Source of the DNA: JAZLIT01 sp045617525
GTDB lineage: Bacteria > Bacillota > Bacilli > Bacillales_A > Planococcaceae
DNA: 14,134 bases
Assembly: GCA_045617525.1 (NCBI GenBank)
Contig: JAZLIT010000174.1
Span: 1 to 14,134, forward strand
Direction: 5' to 3'
Numbering within the stretch: position 1 is the first letter of the stretch; the number at the start of each line of letters is the position of its first letter. Positions 6,804 through 13,651 of the stretch are shown piece after piece. The translations under genes and the position numbers were made by a program. The notes beneath the pieces were generated by a model. That model had not been told where the DNA came from, made no database searches, and worked only from the letters and a program-made list of their open reading frames with translations.

Positions 6804-6971
6804 ATGTGTTATGTAATCAACAAATCAACAGGTGAAACAAGAAAGTTCAGATATGCTTACTGTGCTAACTGTACAGGAGAAATGGACGGATATTTCCACT
6901 TTGTAATGTATCGTGCAGGTTTTGCAAAACTCTATAAAAAATCAGAATACACATTTATCAATGAATTATAA
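6804..6971 (+). CDS. Hypothetical micro-protein (55 aa)
   Basis: The ORF from 6804 encodes 55 residues beginning MCYVINKSTGETRKFRY. A segment YAYCANCTGEMDGYF has a Cys-x2-Cys pair (Cys20, Cys23), and Tyr and Phe are frequent. AAGGAGG is 7 bases before the ATG. No family is recognised. Even spacing and strong ribosome sites on both sides make it a convincing gene despite its length. Confidence 0.7.
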   Translation: MCYVINKSTGETRKFRYAYCANCTGEMDGYFHFVMYRAGFAKLYKKSEYTFINEL

Positions 6972-6983
6972 GGAGGAATTAAG

Positions 6984-7148
6984 ATGTTTGATTTAATTGA
7001 GAAAATATATATTTGTTTACACACAGAATGTTTAAAGTGTCATAGCTGTCCATATTATCATATATGTCTTATAGCTGATGGATACAATGATAATAAATGG
7101 GTGAATGAAAATTTATACAGCATACACTATGCTGACGGTGAAATTTAA
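6984..7148 (+). CDS. Cys-rich micro-protein (54 aa), possible metal binder
   Basis: This 54-residue ORF has five cysteines and two His in its first half: Cys11, Cys16, Cys19, Cys22, Cys28, with the core CLKCHSCPYYHIC. The C-x4-C-x2-C-x2-C-x5-C spacing could hold zinc or an Fe-S cluster, as in small zinc-ribbon or knuckle proteins, but does not match a family I can name. AAGGAGG lies 6 bases before the ATG. It is the third gene of the P3 cluster. A role as a small regulator or inhibitor that binds a host protein is possible but only inferred. Confidence 0.68.
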   Translation: MFDLIEKIYICLHTECLKCHSCPYYHICLIADGYNDNKWVNENLYSIHYADGEI

Positions 7149-7160
7149 GGAGGTAAACAC

Positions 7161-7328
7161 ATGAACACACATTACATCACAGCAACAACCCCTCAGGAAG
7201 CAAACAAGCTATATCAATACTATAGTAAACAGGGTTACGAACTTACCGCCCTGACGGTTAATGAATACAGAATGCAACGAGTATTCGACCGTGTAGCACA
7301 AATGCTCATTATCAAAATTAACCGATAA
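7161..7328 (+). CDS. Hypothetical micro-protein (55 aa)
   Basis: Last gene of the left block. It encodes 55 residues from MNTHYITATTPQEANKLYQY onward and looks mostly helical, with a basic C-terminal half (RMQRVFDRVAQM). AAGGAGG is 7-8 bases before the ATG and the gap to the preceding stop is 12 bases. No family recognised. The twin hairpin terminator begins 7 bases after the stop. Confidence 0.68.
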   Translation: MNTHYITATTPQEANKLYQYYSKQGYELTALTVNEYRMQRVFDRVAQMLIIKINR

Positions 7329-7334
7329 ATCACA

Positions 7335-7386
7335 AAACCCCTCACACCTGTAGAAAATAATCTGTAGGTTTGAGGGGTTTGCTTTT
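7335..7386. terminator. Bidirectional terminator, hairpin 1
   Basis: AAACCCCTCA (7335-7344) pairs perfectly with TGAGGGGTTT (7371-7380). On the + strand GCTTTT follows. On the - strand the stem is followed by TTTTGTGATTT when the flanking A-run is read through. It separates the convergent left and right blocks. Confidence 0.82.
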
Positions 7387-7425
7387 GCCCTCAACCTGTA
7401 GATTATAATCTGTAGGTTTGAGGGC
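7387..7425. terminator. Bidirectional terminator, hairpin 2 (related copy)
   Basis: GCCCTCAA (7387-7394) pairs with TTGAGGGC (7418-7425). The stem continues through CCT/AGG past one bulged base and into an internal palindrome AGATTATAATCT (7400-7411). Its inner sequence closely matches hairpin 1 (shared CTGTAG and AATCTGTAGGTTTGAGGG), so the two are diverged copies. It would act first on transcripts from the right block. Confidence 0.72.
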
Positions 7426-7450
7426 AATTGCTATTTCTGTAGATTGTTTG

Positions 7451-9454
7451 CTATAGAATAATGCCGTTCCTCATGAACTGCTCTATTTCATTTTTCTCTG
7501 CTAATGTCATTGCACCATGTACCTGTGGATTGTCACACACTGTAAAGCCGTCACCTGATGAGAGTGCTCTACGTTTGCATACTGGTCTGCCTATGGTTGC
7601 AGTGTAATTATCGTCTGATAAATCAATAGTTCGGTAACGTTTGAGGTAACAGTTCTTTGGCATTGCATAGGCTGATTTATCACCCTGAGTTCCTATTACA
7701 CGTGTGTAATTGTCGTTCATTGTTTGAGTTGTATTGAATGCACTGCCTAATGCAGATAGTATACCACCTGCATTGACAGAGCCAACTGCACCACCTGCAA
7801 TAACTTTACCACCTGCATTGGCGGTGTTTAACATACCCTGATTAAATGCGTTGTTCTGGGATGCACTGTCATTGATTGATAATGGTATGGTTGTACCAAT
7901 GATGCCAGACTTTTGTGCAACGATATTGCCGTTACACTTTACAACACCTGTACAACTGCCTGAGGTTATGTCTGTTACAATGTGCACTGTAACTGTGTTA
8001 TACATACATTCAGGAGGGAGGGGAACCGTGCCACAGAAAGGTATGTACACCTCAAGCCGTGTGTATGGTGCATAGTCAAGAAAATGTGGATTTGATAACG
8101 TACCGTGTGCACCTGAAATGTTGAAACTTGCAATTTGTTTGGAGTAGGTTGTTGCGGAAATTTTAATACCTGTTGCATTTGCCTGATACTGACCAACTTT
8201 AATAGGTACAATATTACCTGTATACATTCCATTGAGTGTGCAAGCGTACGACTTTAATGATACAATATTGCCTATTAGGTTTGGATAATCTGTCTGTGTA
8301 GACATTTCATTTACAAGATTTGCAATACCACCTGAGGTACAAATATAATAGTTTACAAATCCATTTTCATAGCCTGTAAAACCCAATTTCATGTCGTCTA
8401 TACCGTCATTGTCGGTTGAGGGCTGTATCGGGCGGTCAGGGTTCTCAGGAAAAGCATGGTCACCGATATTTGCCCAATTATCCCACTCTGAGGTACTTGT
8501 GAGGTCATCGGTGTAGCCTGTTACAATGCCACCATTTACAATCGGTTTATATATGGTGTCGTTATACTTGAATGCAAAACCCAAACACGCAATAACAAAT
8601 AAAACATCCTCCTCTGTGGTGAGGTAGTAATAGCTTGTATAGCCATCTATGTTATATCTGAATAAGATATTGCCTACACTTTCATTAAAGGAATTTCTAG
8701 GAAATACGCTACCGCCATATATTGCAGACTGTGCTAATGCTGTTGCATGACCATAACCATCTATGTTTGCATCGGTTACATATGAGTTATTAGTGTCTGA
8801 AACACCGAGAGGGACAACAACATTTGAATTATCATAAAAAACTTTTAAACCGGTTCTGAAACCATTGACAGACGATAAACTATATTTAAGAGGTGATGAA
8901 CTGCCCTCTGCATATCTGCCTAAAAATCCAACACGCATAGCATAATCGTGTGTGGCATTTTTGTAATCGTCATTATTATATGCCATGTAAAAATTATTGA
9001 TGTGTGGCTGTTTTACAGTTGCATCACCTACAGATATATCACGAATGGAAACATCAAGTAATACCTTTTGAATAGCAATATCTAAAACAACATGGTTACC
9101 TCCAATGCCGTGATACATTGTTGTACTTGCTAAATACGTACCAAACCCCGAATATGTATTTTCAAAACTTGATGCATCAAGTATCTGACTTGTTGAACCG
9201 TCACCACGTGCATGACGATATAAAGGATATTGAGGATTGTCATATACAAGAGGGAAATTCCTTGCAACGTCAACACCGCCTACTGGATTTTTACCACGTG
9301 CAATAATTGTACTCAGTATTTCTTCGTCAGTGCTGTATGTTGTTGATGATATAGCAGAGTGTACAGTCTTTAGAATGTAGTCTGCAGGGGTTTTTTCCTC
9401 ATCGGTGTCAGTGATTGATGTTCCATCTTTTAATATGTAATCATATTTTGCCAT
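7451..9454 (-). CDS. Tail knob protein (phi29 gp9-like, C-terminal part)
   Basis: A 667-residue tail protein. Its last third matches the layout of phi29 gp9: a conserved strand block FLDYAPYTRLEVYIPFCG (458-475), then a Gly/Ala-rich hydrophobic stretch around VIAGGAVGSVNAGGILSALG (551-570), then the ending SGDGFTVCDNP to NGIIL (633-667), which resembles the gp9 C-terminus. In gp9 the hydrophobic loop forms a pore that inserts into the membrane during DNA ejection. The N-terminal two thirds is rich in Gly, Ser, Tyr and Asn and probably forms the outer knob or receptor-binding region. AAGGAGG precedes the ATG by 8 bases. It follows the gp9 N-domain-like gene by 12 bases. Host binding and penetration is the inferred role. 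Confidence 0.88.
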   Translation of the reverse strand: MAKYDYILKDGTSITDTDEEKTPADYILKTVHSAISSTTYSTDEEILSTIIARGKNPVGGVDVARNFPLVYDNPQYPLYRHARGDGSTSQILDASSFENTYSGFGTYLASTTMYHGIGGNHVVLDIAIQKVLLDVSIRDISVGDATVKQPHINNFYMAYNNDDYKNATHDYAMRVGFLGRYAEGSSSPLKYSLSSVNGFRTGLKVFYDNSNVVVPLGVSDTNNSYVTDANIDGYGHATALAQSAIYGGSVFPRNSFNESVGNILFRYNIDGYTSYYYLTTEEDVLFVIACLGFAFKYNDTIYKPIVNGGIVTGYTDDLTSTSEWDNWANIGDHAFPENPDRPIQPSTDNDGIDDMKLGFTGYENGFVNYYICTSGGIANLVNEMSTQTDYPNLIGNIVSLKSYACTLNGMYTGNIVPIKVGQYQANATGIKISATTYSKQIASFNISGAHGTLSNPHFLDYAPYTRLEVYIPFCGTVPLPPECMYNTVTVHIVTDITSGSCTGVVKCNGNIVAQKSGIIGTTIPLSINDSASQNNAFNQGMLNTANAGGKVIAGGAVGSVNAGGILSALGSAFNTTQTMNDNYTRVIGTQGDKSAYAMPKNCYLKRYRTIDLSDDNYTATIGRPVCKRRALSSGDGFTVCDNPQVHGAMTLAEKNEIEQFMRNGIIL

Positions 9455-9466
9455 TTTTATACCTCC

Positions 9467-9949
9467 TTATGTTGTAGGTTCACCCTCTAATAGTTTTATG
9501 AAATTGGGTTTGAAATCATATTCAGTTACACCAAGTATAAAACTCTCTGTGGTACTGCCAAAACTATCTGTACTCTGTGTAACCTGTGGTATGGGTTGGA
9601 TTGCTGATGGTATGCACGGGTCAGGGATTGTTAAATCGTAACCTGTTGCTGAACGAACAACAAATTGATTTGACCCTATTACTGACCCTGAGAAACTTGA
9701 TAGAGGGTCACACCTGAGGGAAACATAGTTTTTTCCGTGTGATAATGTCTGTGAGGTTATAAAGTAGTTTCTACCAAATAAACCGCTAACTGCATTTGCA
9801 TTGATGTATGACCCTGCAACTATTATAGTGGGTGATATAACATCACACGGCTCAACAAGTGTTGCAGTTCTCTGTTCATGTGGCGAAAATGTTTTAGATA
9901 CTTTGTTACGTGGGTCAGAGCAGTTTGCAAACTGGACTGTATAACTCAT
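9467..9949 (-). CDS. Tail protein resembling the N-terminal domain of gp9
   Basis: A 160-residue beta-rich protein. Its middle (YFITSQTLSHGKNYVSLRCD, then a segment ending FVVRSA) resembles the N-terminal domain of phi29 gp9, where a strand ending in Asp is followed by a short helix-turn and a strand reading FIVREH. The last 50 residues are Pro/Thr/Ser-rich and then charged. The start overlaps the preceding stop by four bases (ATGA), with AGGAGG 7 bases upstream. The gene lies directly upstream of the large tail protein, collinear with the gp9 domain order. The likely role is the part of the knob that joins the collar. The similarity is by eye, so an unrelated head-tail adaptor remains possible. 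Confidence 0.6.
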   Translation of the reverse strand: MSYTVQFANCSDPRNKVSKTFSPHEQRTATLVEPCDVISPTIIVAGSYINANAVSGLFGRNYFITSQTLSHGKNYVSLRCDPLSSFSGSVIGSNQFVVRSATGYDLTIPDPCIPSAIQPIPQVTQSTDSFGSTTESFILGVTEYDFKPNFIKLLEGEPTT

Positions 9950-10239
9950 GTCATTGCCTCCTTTATGATATCGATTGATACGGGTTTGAACTTTGGTGAC
10001 CTGAATGATAAACCGAATAACTTAAATGTATGCTCTGCTACAATTTTGTTTGCATATGTCAGATACCATTTTAATTTAGTGTAGTCCTGCACTGCAGGGT
10101 TGTTTTCTTTCAGCCCTGCTCTGTATCCGTACTTATAAGCATTACACAAACAAAAACAATATACTGCATAATCACCAAACTTGTCACGCATTTCAGTAAT
10201 ACATTCTTTGTGTCGTTCCTTTGTGTAATATTTACTCAT
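9946..10239 (-). CDS. Hypothetical structural-operon protein (97 aa)
   Basis: Unrecognised small helical basic protein. The first half has many Tyr and Cys residues (DYAVYCFCLCNAYKYGYRAG), the second half is Lys-rich (KLKWYLTYANK, RSPKFKPVSI). It overlaps both neighbours by four bases (ATGA at each junction), so it is tightly coupled between the lower collar and the tail protein. Its size matches phi29 scaffold gp7 (98 aa), but that gene precedes the capsid gene in phi29, and this sequence does not look like a coiled-coil scaffold. A connector- or tail-assembly role fits its position (inference). Confidence 0.75.
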   Translation of the reverse strand: MSKYYTKERHKECITEMRDKFGDYAVYCFCLCNAYKYGYRAGLKENNPAVQDYTKLKWYLTYANKIVAEHTFKLFGLSFRSPKFKPVSIDIIKEAMT

Positions 10240-10814
10240 GCTATAATTTCACCTCTTGCAAAACTGTTCACAATTGCATGACAGAGGTTTGTGTGTAATC
10301 TCAGTTCAATTTCATGAGATATGAGTGTACTGGACTCTGTCACACCGATGTTTCCGTGTGTGTGCTCTGTTGATTTGCTCTGTAAGTTTGCGTTACCTTT
10401 AACAACTGATTTGTCAGTCAAGGTCAGTGATGTTTCAATGAGGTTACTGTTTTGTGTTTCCATGTCAACACCGTTTATGTTTGGAGTTGCAGTTATGTCA
10501 CTGTATTTGTCGTAGTTCTCCACAGGGTTGTAATTATGATACAGTGCTTGATATATTCTGTTTAGGTTCTCATGATTTGCTGAGAGCCAATAGTCAAAAT
10601 ATGTCTTAAAATCTGAAACTGATTTTATATGTACAAAATGGAAATAACTGAAATTGAATTTTAATGCAGATAAAAAGTCATTGGAGTAAATGAACTTTGA
10701 TATTGTTGTTCCGTCCTCTGTGTATGTAACTGTTATCTGATAATCTGTTGATGGGTTTGTGATTTGTGTGAGAATGCTGTCAACTGTTTCAAGTCGGTGT
10801 TTTGGTTTAATCAT
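10236..10814 (-). CDS. Lower collar / connector protein (phi29 gp11-like)
   Basis: A 192-residue protein with the hallmark segment THGNIGVTESS followed by an acidic/Leu helix, typical of the phi29 gp11 lower-collar family. Aromatic-rich helices precede it (KFNFSYFHFVHI, YFDYWLSANHENLNRIY). gp11 joins the portal to the tail knob. It is shorter than phi29 gp11 (293 aa). I chose the start at 10814 because AGGAGG lies 9 bases upstream; a longer reading frame from 10868 runs back into the portal gene and has no site. With this start it overlaps the portal stop by 8 bases, suggesting coupled translation. Confidence 0.85.
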   Translation of the reverse strand: MIKPKHRLETVDSILTQITNPSTDYQITVTYTEDGTTISKFIYSNDFLSALKFNFSYFHFVHIKSVSDFKTYFDYWLSANHENLNRIYQALYHNYNPVENYDKYSDITATPNINGVDMETQNSNLIETSLTLTDKSVVKGNANLQSKSTEHTHGNIGVTESSTLISHEIELRLHTNLCHAIVNSFARGEIIA

Positions 10815-11766
10815 TGTTTTCACCCTCCTGTTTGTCATTTCCCTCAGGGTTTGTTTCGTTTTCCTCAATGGTGTTGTTTACAGGGTTGCATTTAAGTTCC
10901 TCGATTTTATCAATCCATTTCCATGTATCGGTAAACTCTGCTGTAAGTCCTAATTTTTTTAAACCCTCATTTAAACAACGTGTCATTGATGCAGGTAGTA
11001 TTGAACTGAATACATCAATGTTTCCTAATTCATCTGTTGTGATGTTTGCTGACTTTGAGAGCACATTATAAGGAACACCAAACAGTTTACATAAACGTGA
11101 TAATAACTGTTCATGAAACATTGAGAGGTACTGCAAATTTTGTGCATATTCTGACTTACACAGGTCAATTGTCGTGAGTGTTGCAGGTGTGTTTGTATTA
11201 AAATTAAAATTAGCCTTGACTGTGTTGACTAGTTCACCGTTCAGAATATTTGTTAATACGTTCTCAAATTCGGTACGTGTGCCATCATCTTGAATAGCAC
11301 CGACAGGTGCAATACGACAAAACTTGACATTGTTTTCAAGTGATGTGTCTGTATCTGCTAACATTGTTGCAAATCTCTGTATTTCTGTACATGGTGCAAG
11401 ATATGAATTAAGATAACATACGGTACTGTTTTCGTCAGTTGTTATATCTCTGTCATACTGGAAATTAGCTTTTGTTGCAAGATATTCATGTGGGTACAGT
11501 TCATCCGGCTCTGGAATACCTACAAAATTACCGCCTGCAATAATCCACTTGTCAGGTGTTGAACCTCTTGACAATAATGCAGTGCCGTTATTGAGTAACA
11601 CAGTGATGAGAGTGTTTTTGTAGTCCTCTGATAAACCTTTGATACTAAACATTGAGCATATAAAAGTGTAAATCATTGAGTTGTAATTGTTTTCCCTGTA
11701 CAGTGCTTTTTTCTCTGTGGTCATTCCACTGTAATAATTAAATAATGGCATATTTTCAAAATCCAT
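10807..11766 (-). CDS. Portal (upper collar connector, phi29 gp10-like)
   Basis: A 319-residue protein, close to phi29 gp10 (309 aa), the dodecameric portal at the packaging vertex. The central part is helical with a stretch YLSMFHEQLLSRLCKLFGVPYN that reads like the stem and clip region of a small portal, and the C-terminal tail is acidic (Glu/Asn-rich). Order supports the call: capsid, portal, then lower collar, as in phi29 late genes. AGGAGG lies 6 bases before the ATG. A hairpin between the capsid stop and this gene may lower its expression relative to capsid. The packaging ATPase would dock here. Confidence 0.85.
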   Translation of the reverse strand: MDFENMPLFNYYSGMTTEKKALYRENNYNSMIYTFICSMFSIKGLSEDYKNTLITVLLNNGTALLSRGSTPDKWIIAGGNFVGIPEPDELYPHEYLATKANFQYDRDITTDENSTVCYLNSYLAPCTEIQRFATMLADTDTSLENNVKFCRIAPVGAIQDDGTRTEFENVLTNILNGELVNTVKANFNFNTNTPATLTTIDLCKSEYAQNLQYLSMFHEQLLSRLCKLFGVPYNVLSKSANITTDELGNIDVFSSILPASMTRCLNEGLKKLGLTAEFTDTWKWIDKIEELKCNPVNNTIEENETNPEGNDKQEGENND

Positions 11767-11791
11767 TGTTTACCTCCTATTATATCACAAT

Positions 11792-11816
11792 CCCCTCAGA
11801 ATGCTCTCCTGAGGGG
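11792..11816 (-). terminator. Hairpin between capsid and portal genes (attenuator candidate)
   Basis: CCCCTCAG (11792-11799) pairs with CTGAGGGG (11809-11816), loop 9 bases. On the transcribed (-) strand it is followed by ATTGTGATATAAT rather than a U-run, so full termination is unlikely. Partial termination or protection of the capsid mRNA 3' end would raise capsid over portal. Confidence 0.6.
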
Positions 11817-11842
11817 TTTGTGGTTTGGATTGATGTGTATTA

Positions 11843-12988
11843 TTATGAGCTTGATGCAGGTGTGTTTGTATAACCGCCACCATTTTCGCAAATTGCGATT
11901 ACAGGGAGGTCACTGTTTACGATATATTCAAGCTGAGTGTTGTGGAAATAGTTTGTTACACCAAGTTCATTTGCAATTGGCTGAGCAGTAATCTGATGTT
12001 TATGCGATGTACAACCAAATGCACGCTCATCATAAATTACGGCAATTACTTTATCAACAGAGAGTGTAGCCCCCGTGCTGTCAATGTTTGCAATCTTGTC
12101 AGGGTCGTCTGCAAACTGGAAATATGGCATCACATGAATGTTTTCCACTGGAATTGCAAGATACTCAGGCTGGCGTGTATCATAGAGTGATGTGATGAGT
12201 GTATCATAGTAATCTGCACGAATAGCAAGATGTATCTTTGATGCAGGTGTAGAGGTTACATAACCTGTGTATGTTTTGTTAAATGCTCTGAGTTCTCTGT
12301 TGATACTCTTTACAAGGTTGATAAAATCAACTTTTGTTGCACCACTTGCCATAACCTTACAACACGGGGAACCCGTACCTGATGTGTATGTGTCAGAGAT
12401 TTTATTAATTACAGCCATGTTAAATGCAAATGTCTGTAATCTGTCAACTGCATAATCATACTTTACACGTATAGCATTTTCAACGTGTGCAAAAAACTGT
12501 GACATTGCACTTGGTGATGTAAATGCTTCCTCAAACTGTTCGAGTGTACGTGTGATTTTCTGTGAAAATGTAATTGTCTTACCAAAGTATTTGGCTGAAA
12601 CTGTAGGGAGTTCCTTACCAAAGAGTTTAGCAAAACTGTTCTGTGTGTTTACATTGTCAACATCAAACTTGAGTGACTCATCATAATCACCGACAGAGAT
12701 GTTAATAACCTCTTTCAACCCTGCAAAGTCAGTTTCATCTCTGAAACAAGGGGGTGCAATACCCTCAAATTCTGCATCCTGATAAATTGTCTTTCTTACT
12801 TTATCAATAATATTGCTGAGAGTAAGGAACTGGTCAGAAAATGTTGTTGTACCTGATGTAATGGAACGCCCAAAGTCAACAATGTTACTGAGGTCATTCG
12901 CAAGAACTACTGCATCAGTTGCCCCTGTTTCCTCATTTGTTACTGCATATGCGTCATTGAGAATGTCTGCTATATCTTTTCTCTGCAT
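11843..12988 (-). CDS. Major capsid protein (phi29 gp8-like)
   Basis: A 381-residue protein in the capsid position just upstream of the portal. It has a helical N-terminal part, then an HK97-fold-like body with long helices (EQFEEAFTSPSAMSQFFAHV, VKYDYAVDRLQTFAFNMA), the segment ending VIAVIYDERAFGCT, and a strand-rich C-terminus. phi29 gp8 is 448 aa and carries an extra BIG2 immunoglobulin-like domain; the shorter length here suggests that domain is absent. I chose the start at 12988 because AAGGAGG lies 9 bases before it; reading-frame extension to 13063 has only a TTG and no site. The assignment rests on order, size and fold-like features rather than a unique motif. Confidence 0.83.
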   Translation of the reverse strand: MQRKDIADILNDAYAVTNEETGATDAVVLANDLSNIVDFGRSITSGTTTFSDQFLTLSNIIDKVRKTIYQDAEFEGIAPPCFRDETDFAGLKEVINISVGDYDESLKFDVDNVNTQNSFAKLFGKELPTVSAKYFGKTITFSQKITRTLEQFEEAFTSPSAMSQFFAHVENAIRVKYDYAVDRLQTFAFNMAVINKISDTYTSGTGSPCCKVMASGATKVDFINLVKSINRELRAFNKTYTGYVTSTPASKIHLAIRADYYDTLITSLYDTRQPEYLAIPVENIHVMPYFQFADDPDKIANIDSTGATLSVDKVIAVIYDERAFGCTSHKHQITAQPIANELGVTNYFHNTQLEYIVNSDLPVIAICENGGGYTNTPASSS

Positions 12989-13108
12989 AATTAAATCCTC
13001 CTTATGGACTATAGTATTTTCAATTGATATTAATTCAGCAATTGCCCACCCTACACGACACAAACACAGGTACTATCCTTTCCCTGTGTTGCTGATGTGC
13101 CACCCTAT
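12989..13108 (-). promoter_or_regulatory. Leader before the capsid gene, with a hairpin
   Basis: No gene is seen in these 120 bases. On the - strand, AACACAGG and CCTGTGTT (13083-13090 and 13063-13070 on +) form an 8-bp stem with a 12-base loop. It may end or protect the upstream mRNA. A TACTAT box just before the ribosome site, with TTGCTG 19 bases upstream, is at best a poor promoter. The leader ends in a strong AAGGAGG site for the capsid gene. Confidence 0.4.
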
Positions 13109-13288
13109 TTACTTTGTATTGTCCTCTGTTCTATCTGACCCAAACAGATAATTAACAACCACCATATACAGTGTGATGTATTCGGTAATGTGCTGTGTAG
13201 TACCTGACACAAACAAGTATATTAACGCTAATGATAGCATGACTGCAATTATGCCACGTGTTGAGGTCAGTTTGACATTCCTGCCCAT
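13109..13288 (-). CDS. Small two-helix membrane protein (59 aa), holin candidate
   Basis: A 59-residue ORF starting MGRNVKLTSTRG. Residues 13-28 (IIAVMLSLALIYLFVS) and about 37-50 (EYITLYMVVVNYLF) are hydrophobic and look like two membrane spans. The N-terminus is basic and the C-terminus charged (SDRTEDNTK). This is the pattern of small class II holins. There is no ribosome site: the ATG lies 6 bases after the stop of the SSB-like gene, so expression would rely on translational coupling. An in-frame stop just upstream fixes the start. The holin role is inferred from topology; a head- or membrane-associated morphogenesis protein is the main alternative. Confidence 0.55.
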   Translation of the reverse strand: MGRNVKLTSTRGIIAVMLSLALIYLFVSGTTQHITEYITLYMVVVNYLFGSDRTEDNTK

Positions 13289-13294
13289 TGATTA

Positions 13295-13651
13295 TTATTC
13301 GACAGTGTCGAACTCATCAGGGTTTATCTCAGGAATGTATTCCTTTAATCTGTAGGAAAATTCAAGATACTTGCCATTCTTGACAACCTTTACAGCGTCA
13401 ATAACAAGCTTGTTCCCTGTCTCGTTTGAGCAACCTGTCATAACACCTATTGCCTTATATGCACTACGCTCATTTGGAGTGTTAACCCAAAACTCATTAC
13501 CGTCAGTGTCTGACAGAATGAAAGATGCAGACATAAAGTCACCTCTTGCACCTGACTGTTTCTTGAATGCTGAATATTTGCAGTCATACCACTTGTCAAT
13601 AACGAGTGTGTCAATTTTCTTTGTGCCGAGTGAATTTTTCTTTGTAGCCAT
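13295..13651 (-). CDS. OB-fold-like protein, putative ssDNA-binding protein
   Basis: A 118-residue protein. It begins basic, then has strands typical of an OB fold (LVIDKWYDCKYSAF, then SASFILSDTDGNEFWVN, later LVIDAVKVV and KYLEFSYRL) and ends in an acidic tail (EINPDEFDTVE), as many single-strand DNA-binding proteins do. phi29 SSB gp5 is similar in size (124 aa), and a strand-displacement replicon needs such a protein; no better candidate is present. GGAGG lies 8 bases before the ATG. It is the first firmly supported gene of the right block, unlike phi29, where SSB is in the early block. The call is structural intuition from the sequence, not a motif match. Confidence 0.45.
   Translation of the reverse strand: MATKKNSLGTKKIDTLVIDKWYDCKYSAFKKQSGARGDFMSASFILSDTDGNEFWVNTPNERSAYKAIGVMTGCSNETGNKLVIDAVKVVKNGKYLEFSYRLKEYIPEINPDEFDTVE

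Noticed and set aside
7209..7427. - strand ORF of 72 codons with repeated peptide SNLQII
   Set aside because: It runs through the twin terminator hairpins, and the peptide repeat only reflects the hairpin duplication.
10815..10868. Longer start for the lower collar gene at 10868
   Set aside because: It has no ribosome site and would overlap the portal gene by 62 bases; 10814 has AGGAGG.
11779..11784. TATAAT with extended -10 on the - strand just before the portal gene
   Set aside because: No -35 box is present, and transcription would start within the portal ribosome site, leaving mRNA without it.
12989..13063. N-terminal extension of the capsid ORF to a TTG at 13063
   Set aside because: No ribosome site there; the ATG at 12988 has a strong AAGGAGG at proper spacing.
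12813..13151. + strand ORF of 112 codons
   Set aside because: It is antisense to the capsid start and leader, without a ribosome site or promoter.
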